Below are positions 56,684 to 64,000 of a stretch of DNA of 64,000 nucleotides, in pieces (position 1 is the stretch's first letter; every line of letters starts with the position of its first letter). The stretch is from contig WWBZ02000016.1 of NCBI GenBank assembly GCA_011503125.2, positions 4,030,001 through 4,094,000 on the forward strand, written 5' to 3'. The position numbers and the translations under genes were made by a program. This stretch comes from Botryosphaeria dothidea. Lineage: Eukaryota; Ascomycota; Dothideomycetes; Botryosphaeriales; Botryosphaeriaceae. Under the pieces are notes generated by a model. The model ran no database searches. It was given only the letters and a program-made list of their open reading frames with translations, and had not been told where the DNA came from.

Positions 56684-58953
56684 TTACCTCCCGCCTCCGG
56701 GGCTCACTGCACCATTGCTGGCAGAATCAACCTTTCCAGCGTTTCGAACGCCTCTCATAAATGCATCTTCGTTTTTGACCTCCCACTCTTTCTTGGCGCT
56801 CCATCCCAACAACTCCAGAACTTCTTCTCTGCTTCCGTAGAGGCGGCCTTCCAGAGCATCTAGAACACCGACCGCGGTTCGTACGAGCAACTTGTCGCCT
56901 TCGAAGACGTAGACGTCCCAGATACGGCTAGCGATGTCAAGGCCTGGACCGTGACAGAACATCGTGCGGAACAGCGGGTCAAGGAATTCTTCAGGCTCCA
57001 AGGAGATTCCCTCCGTGAGATGGTAGTGCAACTTCGGAATCTTGTAGTGCAGGGTCTTTAAGACGAGGTCGCGAGCGCGGCGCATAGCATTTCCATCATT
57101 GACAAGGAATGCCATGGGGAGAGACCGGTTCAAGACGTTGGCCAGGCTGATGAATGCGTCTGCAGGAGACATGTTGAGAATGAGAAGACCGGCAATCAGG
57201 TGTGTGCCGTAGATGTAGCCGACGTCAGAACGATACATCGCATAAGCCATGAGCACATCAAGGAGGCTCTCATGCAGTGGGCCTCCGACTTGGAAAATCT
57301 TGAGCTCAGGATATGCCTCATTGGTATCTCGTCGGATGCTGTCGAACCAGACGGATTCGCGCGCATTGCTCTGGGACTCCGGGTCGAGCCTCGCAAGCTT
57401 CTTGTCAAGCTTCTTTGCGCGCTCTAGTGCAGCCTTGTAACCAGTCTCTGAGAGGCCAAGTTCGTTTCCAATGGCACGTTTCCACACGGTACCACGGCTA
57501 CGAGGTGTCACGCCGCGCCACCAAAGTTCTCGGGTCCGCGGCTCGTTGATGACTTGCTCCCAGTTTGGAAGAACATGCTGGTCCCAAATGCGTGAGATCG
57601 ATGTTTGCGTAGTGTCACGTTCCTGCTGCTTTTCCTGGAGCTTTGCAGCCATGCGCCTTTCTGCTGATTGTTAGTAAAAGCCATCTCACAAAAGTGGACG
57701 TGTTACTTGCCAGCTTCTTGTGCAGCTGCCATCATTTTCTGATACTCGCGCAAATGCTTCCTCTCTTCCTTCTGATCTTTGGGCGGCAACCAACTCGGCC
57801 TCGTACGACTCAGTACCTTCTCCTTCTCCTTGCTGATCGGCAGCGGATCGATCATGATGTTTCCCTTTTGGATCGGGGGTAATTGCACCAGCGAAGGGCT
57901 ACTATTCTTCTTCTCAATCGACGGTCTTGCCGATGCGACACCACTTTGAATCCTCGCTTCACGCTGACGCTCCGTCTCTCCGGCATATTCCTCCAACGCC
58001 TCAGTCAATTCTCTCGCTTCCTGCGACAGATCGTCCAGCGCGTCACCCCATGACTTTGTCCGCGAAATCTCGAGCTCGCTATCTTCCGGAATACTGCTGT
58101 GCGTTGACGCAGCGTAAGACGAGCCAGTAGACGATCGACAAGGAGACTTGGACCGGCCGCTGTCGTGCGGCTTCGATTCGGGGATGCTCTCAGCAACAGA
58201 CGAAAAGGAGGGAGATCGCGATGCTCGCTGGTGGGGTGGACGGGGCGACATGGGGACATTCCACATGATCGCGTCGTCTGGCAGATCCTCATCCGAGTCA
58301 TTGTACTCGGCCTCCAACTCCTCTACCGTCTTCCTCCCAGGCTGCCATGACTGTCTGCGTACCGTAGGCATGAGGCCGGGTCTGAAGTCGTTGGGACCGT
58401 TGCGCGAAGTGGGCGAAGGTGGTGCGGTGAAGCGCTTCGAGGGAGATCGGGGAGAGCGCGCAGCGCCACCTGCAGGCGAGGGTGACCTGGAATGGCGGCC
58501 GGGGGTTAATGAAGGCGTGGAGGGGCTGATGAAACCTCTCCGCATACCCCTTCGGCTGGGGATACCAAGGGTGGAGGAACTGTCTTTTGCATTGCCGTTG
58601 ACGTTGACACGCAGCCCCGGCTTGTTGGGTTTCGCGGAGGTGGTCAGGTCGCGGCCGGGGGTGGGGGTCGGTAGGGTGGTAGAGCGGGTGAGGGTTGCGG
58701 TCGGAGCCATTGGCGAGCGCGGGACAAAGGCTTTGGCCGAATCACGCTTGTCGGCAGTCAGGGTGGTGGACTTGATGTCGTCAAGCGTGATGTCCTCGAA
58801 GTGGGAGATGTCATGGGGGCCGGGCAGCTCGGAGAGACTGGAGTCCGGCAGCGACGACGACTTTGACGACTTGGAGTCGGTCAAGTCCGGAGGAGAGTCA
58901 GGCGCGGGCGGCGGAGCGAAGGCTTGCATGGTCTGGAGGCGCGACGTGGTCAT
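56684..58953 (-). CDS. TBC-domain protein lacking catalytic fingers (pseudo-RabGAP candidate)
   Basis: Two exons, 58953-57711 and 57660-56684, give 739 residues. Seen: a disordered Ser/Pro N-half with an acidic patch ([12 protein letters not shown]), a charged helix [13 protein letters not shown], then a TBC domain from about 460 ([22 protein letters not shown]) to 720. Order and wording resemble the TBC1D12/TBC1D14 group. At the Arg-finger motif IxxDxxR the sequence is IRRDTNE (Glu529), and at the Gln-finger motif YxQG it is YIYG (Tyr565), so both catalytic residues are replaced. It may bind a Rab without activating hydrolysis. The intron has a GC donor (GCAAGT), TACTAAC branch site and a CAGCAG acceptor; using the first CAG adds one Ala. 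The start is the ATG at 58953; the frame is open to 59241 but that part looks like leader sequence. Confidence 0.88.
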
Positions 58954-59724
58954 CGGTCTCAGGAGAGGGCGGATACGGGGGGCTTGGGTGTTGGCGGCGG
59001 CGGAGGAGCAGGGAAGTGTCGCGGAGGAGAGACAGCGCGGTGTAGCGCGCACAGGAGCGTCGTCGGGCGTCACGGGCGCGGGATAAGCATGCTCGGGAAA
59101 ATAAAAGGGCTGTTCGGCGATGCTGGCAAGGCTCGGCCACGGCTCGCTGGCGGAGGCGCAGAAACGGGGGATATATGGGTGCAATGGGGCGCGCTGGACG
59201 CAGGAAGTTGCGGGCATGGCGAAGGGGGAGCGAGCGCACACGTACCCCGGTCGCCTGAGTAGTCGGTGTCACCACTTGACCACTTTCGGCGCGCGGGATC
59301 CTTAATAACACAACGAGCACGGGCGGGCAAAAAGAAATTGTGCGGGAGCAGCAGCAGGTCCGCGACGGCAACAACAGCAATAATAAGAAAAATCGGCAGG
59401 AACCAAGGGCTGCGGAAGGAAACAGTACCAAAACTCGGGGGCTGGCGGCCGTCCTCGAGGCTGGCGCTGGGCGCTGCTGGTGCTGCGATGCGGCAGCCTC
59501 CCGCGTGCATCAGCGCTGCATCATCGCGCCCAGCGACCGCTGCGCCCGGGCCAGAGGTCTTCCAGCTTTCTGCTCTTCCCACCCGTGCGACGCCGAATCA
59601 TGCGCCGCCGCGCCGCAAGTCTAGATCGCGATTCGCCAATTAACGCATATCCACTTCTCCTCTTCTCCTCACGCTCGAAGCTGCGCACACGCCAAACACG
59701 CGGCCTCCTCCCCTCCTCCCTATC
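58954..59724. other. Intergenic, TBC promoter and TERT 3' flank
   Basis: 771 bp, GC-rich to the left. It holds the 5' region of the TBC gene and the 3' flank of TERT. CT-rich tracts occur at 59655-59720. No gene or RNA recognised; in particular nothing that can be identified as telomerase RNA. Confidence 0.45.
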
Positions 59725-62700
59725 TCATGCGCTGACGGCCTGCCTGAGTTGCGCGCGCTCGACCCGCGCGCGCGGGCGCGCCGCCGCGAGGCTGGCCGCC
59801 AGCCACTGCAGCAGCACCGCATGTCTGGTCTGCTTACGCTGGAACACCGTCTGGAAGGCGTGGCTGCAGAGCCTGTCGTCGCGAGTCAGTGTGCCGTCGA
59901 CCGCCGTTGGAGAGCGTTCGGGCGCCCCGCGCCACAGCAGCCACAGCGCCCATTCCAGCTGCTTCCGGTCAAGGGGGCAAAGGCGCAGTAGCCAAGTGCG
60001 ACTCACCATCTTGTATGACGTCGGCTCACCTCGCAGCGGCACTCCGTCCACGCCGCCGCCCTCCCGCGCCCTATCTTGCGCCGCATCATGCCTGTCGCCA
60101 GCGCCGCGACGTCGTGAACTGTCTCTGCACATCGCCGCCCGCATGTCAGCCTCATCCTTGCCCATGTCGTCCTCCCGCTGATCGACCGTGTCTTCCCGGA
60201 CACGAGAGTTGATCTGCATACTAGATCGACGATCCAAATCCACGCTGCTAGCAAACCACACTTACTGATAAGGAGACCGTCGCTCCTCCGCTTTGGCGCC
60301 GCCAGACTTTTTAAGTACTGGAAGCACCTCCGCGCCGCGTCGACAAAGCACTGGTACAGGTTGCCAAGCACCGTCACCCGCTCGTTGAACGACGTGTCCA
60401 GGAGCATTCCGTGCATCTGGATCTTCAATGCACTGTTCGGAAATGGTCAACGGGCTGCCACCTGCTGTGCGGGGATCCGTTCATGACTTACTTCAGCGTC
60501 TTTCGGTGGAAAGTCTGTCCGGGGAGCTTCGAGAACTCCACCGTCAGTCCATCACGCAATTCTGCCTGCTGTTAGACGGTTGTCTTGAGGAGTGAACATC
60601 GTAATCTAGCGGCCTTACGTCGCTGGTCCTTCAACCGAACATCTTTGCTGATGTTGAGGTCTCTTGTGTTGATGAGTGTACCGCAGTACGGAAAGCTTGC
60701 TCGGGACGGCACTCTGGGCACTTCGGTCCCATCGACTGCGCAGGCGAAATTTACGAGAGTCTTGTCCTTCTTGATGCTGATCCCATATTCATCGTTGCCG
60801 TTGTGCATGATCTGCAAGAACCGCTCCGCATGGTCCCTTTCCGTCGTAATAAGTAAGGAGTCGTCGATTAGACGGAGCAGAACACTGGAGCCATCCCCGA
60901 GAAACTTGAGGAGATCCGTCTCCATCTTGGCATAGAAGAAATTGCAGAGCAAACTGGATAGCACTGAGCCCTGGGGGATGCCGATCTTCTGTCTGTAGAA
61001 CTTTTTGCCAATCTTGACGATGTTGCGCTCAATATGCTCCGCCAGTAGCTTCATTATTTCCCTTCTGCTCCGCTGTTGCTCGACAACAGAATCCACATAC
61101 ACTGTGTTTCGGCCTCCCATACCTAGCTCTGTTCGAACATATTCCTGGAACTCGCGGGAATCGTCGGCTGCCCTTGCTAGGGCAAGCCATTTCTTGATTG
61201 GCTTCACTGCAGAGGTAATATTCTCCGAGTACTGATGCGGCGCAGACATGTTGACTTCCACGTACTTCCTGATACCGTAGTCATCCATATTCAGCAGGCC
61301 TCTGATGATGTTCAACAGCAGTCTTTGTGGGATTGTATCAAAGCAGGATTTAACATCCACCTTAACAAAATAAAGAGGCTTTCCCACAAATCCTCGGTCT
61401 TCTAATCTCGACCGAAATGCCTTGAGCTGCGGGTACATGTCTCCAACAGAGAAGAGCGAAGAGCCGAGTTCATCAGGGTTGTTCGCCTGCAGGAAACAAG
61501 TTAGCCTCTAAATCACCCGCGGCAAGAAGATAATGCCTACCCTTTCAAAGTTGAGGACATTGAAAACTGGCCTCATAACCGAATTGATGCTCTTGCCCAA
61601 CGTTACTTTTCCCTTTACCGTTATTTGCATTCGTCTCTTCAGATTTGTTATTGGCCGGGCTCCCAGTTTCTTGGGCAGAAGTCGGACTTGGCTGTACCCA
61701 ATTTGGCGTCCAGCGAGGATTTTGGATGCATCTTCGCTCTTCATGTCCTCAAACATGGTTGTCTTCAAGTGAATCAACGCAGGTTCCGATAGCTTCCTCC
61801 ATACGTCGTGCCGGAAGTAATGCAACCGATTCCTGTCGACATTGGACTCTGTCACGTGAAAATTTGTCCGGATGAGAAGGATGAGGAACGAATCGAATAT
61901 GTAGTAGATGAGTTCGGCTAGCAATTCACGTCTCTTGTTGAAATCCGTTTGCGACATCTTGTTTCCTGATCGGACATTGGGTGGTCGAAGCCATTTAACA
62001 TCGGCGATCTGTATATCTGAGTCACGACGGTGCGAAAATGAGAAAGAAACAAAATTGCATACCTTCATATCTTGCAGCACTTCGTGAAGTGTTAGGCTCT
62101 CAAAACGGCGAAGGCATATAAATCTGTCGATTTGGCGCAAGAATATATGCTTATTATGTGTCTGTGTCTCGCCTTCGCCCCAAAGATCATTGGGTATAAC
62201 CTTGTTCATGACGGCACGACAGAAAGCTGAGACTTGGTGGTTTGGAGTTGCGAGATCGGTGAAGCACATTTGATCGATCTTGGTTGGTCTAGTTAAACCG
62301 CTCTTCTGAGTGTTCGATGCTTTTCCATTGGTGGTATGATGCTCCTGAAACCCGTTCGTTTTCTCAATTCTCTGATTGATGGATAGTTCTTGATGCTGAA
62401 TTCCACCTTGGTGTGCTTGGACGTCATCATTATCATTGGATAACGCAATGGGACAGTAGTAGCGAAGCCATTCCACGTAAGAGCAACGGCGGTGCAAAAT
62501 ACGCAGACGGCGGACCAGGTCGACTGCATGGCCTCTCAGCCTTTTAGGTATCACGTCTTTGAATATGCAGGAGCTGGAGCTGCTCTGTCTTGTCTTAGAC
62601 ATCTTACGCGATCTGTCACGCGTAATCTCTTGCTCACGCAAGGTATAATCTTTGAATGGCTGAGACGTGTCCCGGTAATTTGCTTTGCAGGTGAATACAT

Positions 62701-63928
62701 TGTGCAGACCGAATTGCCGCGGAAAAATATATTTCAAGATGTGGACCGTCTGCTTCAGAGACGTGTGATCGGAGAGCCGGTTGAGGACATCTGGATAGAT
62801 TAGTCTGAATCATTGCAGAGGAATCAGGGCGCATTACGGATATGACGGAGACCCAAACACACTTCGCCTTTTGCATTAAGGGCAGCCCTGGCGTAAAGCA
62901 TGCGGCTTCTGACAAAAGTGATTGCCGTAAGGCTGTCCGAATCCTTGTTCCCAGGCTTTTTAGGTCCCGCAGCAGGGATAGAAACTTCTTTCTCCGCAGA
63001 TTTATTCTGCAGTCCCTCGTGCGGCAAGACGGGTTCAAGGTCCGCCAGCAGTTTTCCTGTCCGCGTCTCAGATAGATCGACTACGCTCGCCCGAGAAACT
63101 TACCACTCAGCTGATAGCAAGTGCTACTCGGACCGTCTAGAGAGGCAAAAACCCCACAGTTCATCAGTAGTTCTATCATGATTCGGTCGCCGCCATGGCC
63201 CAGGGCGGCTAGCAGCGCGGACCACAATGGACCCTTGACATTTTCAACATAACTGTTGGGATAGCGGCTCACGATGCGAAAGACGCTGGAGCGTGCTTCA
63301 GGCTGGCCGGCGCCGCGTTCCGGGCATGATGCTCGCTCATAGCCGTGACATAGGAGGTGAGGCGGCCGATGCTGGCCGGGATGCTTCCTGAACACTGATC
63401 GGATGACAAAGTCGACGATCTGGCAAGACAGCGGACTCAGCGCGCGTGATCAAAAAGCTGCGCTGCAGGTACAGCGGCGGTTGGGCTCATTGATTTCCAG
63501 ATTCGCGGGACTGGCTGCAGGGGAGCATTCCTCGCGTGGGACGGACCTACCTCCGACTGTAGCTCCGAGCAGATGTCGCTGGCGCTGCTGGTGGAAGGAA
63601 GCTGTTGGGAGAATATCTCGAGGTCAGACTCCAGATCGGCGAACTCGGCCGGGGCCGTGTGCTGAGCGGTGCCGACCCAGGTGGCATCCAGGAGACGGCG
63701 CAGATCATCACCAGCACCAGGGGCGGCGGTGGGTTCGCGCACCAGGCCGAGCTGTGCGATGCGGCGCCGCTTGCGGGTCGAGGCGCGGGCCAGCCGCGAC
63801 AGCAGGAATTGGCGGAGGGGCAGCACCTGCGGGTAGAAGCGTTGCAGCACGGGGTGTGCGACGGTGGGCTCGGGCGGCGAGCTCGGGGCGCGCGCGTCGT
63901 GGTCGCTCGGCCTGCGCTTCCTCTTCAT
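59725..63928 (-). CDS. TERT: Telomerase reverse transcriptase
   Basis: Ten exons: 63928-63551, 63419-63104, 63056-62838, 62790-62063, 62008-61541, 61486-60619, 60561-60492, 60432-60266, 60124-60007, 59872-59725; 1,159 residues. Catalytic subunit that extends chromosome ends. Seen in order: basic N-terminus with HPVLQRFYPQVLPLRQFL; TEN domain (PHLLCHGYERA, RIVSRYPNSYVENVK, RIMIELLMNCGVF); CP motif IFPRQFGLHNVF near 326-337; T motif FHVTESNVDRNRLHYFRHDVW at 597-617; motif 1 VRLLPKKLGARPITNL; motif A VKVDVKSCFDTIP with Asp747; motif B YRQKIGIPQGSVLSSLLCNF; motif C LIDDSLLIT with Asp911/912; motif D GISIKKDKTLVNF; motif E FPYCGTLINTRDL; thumb TVHDVAALATGMM and HTRWLCSHAFQTVFQRKQTR. All reverse-transcriptase motifs are intact. 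The last introns (141 and 134 nt) were placed to restore thumb motifs and are the least certain part. Confidence 0.93.
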
Positions 63929-64000
63929 CGTCGGCGTGTTGTTTTGGTCTGGAAAAAGAAGCGCTCTGAGCTGGGCTACTGCGGCACTAGCGCGGGAAAA
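63929..64000. other. TERT upstream region (cut by window end)
   Basis: 72 bp upstream of the TERT ATG. Too short to judge promoter content. Confidence 0.4.

Noticed and set aside
59725..60261. 178-residue minus frame as a separate gene downstream of TERT
   Set aside because: Its last part is the TERT thumb (AFQTVFQRKQTR); the first part is intron and an out-of-frame exon.
1..64000. CRISPR array, operon structure, bacterial insertion sequence or phage genes
   Set aside because: The window is eukaryotic: spliced genes, no Shine-Dalgarno-led polycistrons, no regularly spaced repeats beyond the short tandem repeat.
59300..64000. Telomeric repeats or subtelomeric context near TERT
   Set aside because: No TTAGGG array on either strand; neighbours are ordinary housekeeping genes.

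Overview
The window is nuclear DNA of a filamentous ascomycete (Pezizomycotina). The evidence is short introns (mostly 47-90 nt) with fungal donors (GTAAGT, GTATG) and CTAAC/CTGAC branch sites, MATG contexts such as CAAAATG, a sphingolipid C9-methyltransferase, a CFEM-like surface protein, and a pogo/Fot1-type transposon whose premature stops look like RIP. A class such as Dothideomycetes is possible but cannot be fixed from sequence alone. All exon models were built by hand from reading frame and splice signals; no searches were run.

Layout. 0-10 kb: tail of an unknown gene, MSH3 (mismatch repair), two tandem RING-like paralogues, a membrane dipeptidase (M19) and ILM1. 10-27 kb: a 2.4-kb gene-poor stretch, then sphingolipid C9-methyltransferase, AP-3 delta, EMC2, VID21/EAF1 (NuA4 scaffold) and MAK11. 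27-40 kb: a cytochrome P450, an AVT-type vacuolar amino acid transporter divergent from a VHC1/SLC12 cation-chloride cotransporter, a CFEM-like GPI protein and a quinone oxidoreductase. 40-42 kb: a 1.84-kb Fot1/pogo element with 49-bp matching ends and four nonsense codons. 42-48 kb: a Cys-rich single-pass surface protein, a nitronate monooxygenase and a gamma-glutamylcyclotransferase-like membrane protein. 48-64 kb: a 1,301-residue protein whose architecture resembles meiotic axis proteins (Red1/SYCP2/ASY3), a 4.2-kb stretch without a convincing gene, a TBC-domain protein lacking both catalytic fingers, and a complete ten-exon telomerase reverse transcriptase (TERT).

The genes are independent housekeeping and accessory units, not a cluster. 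Loose themes are genome maintenance (MSH3, VID21, TERT, perhaps the axis-like protein) and endomembrane/vacuole function (AP-3, EMC2, AVT, VHC1, TBC). Items most worth a second look: the axis-like protein, the pseudo-GAP TBC protein, the RING-like pair, an AP-3 delta start codon apparently split by an intron, two GC-AG introns, and the transposon.
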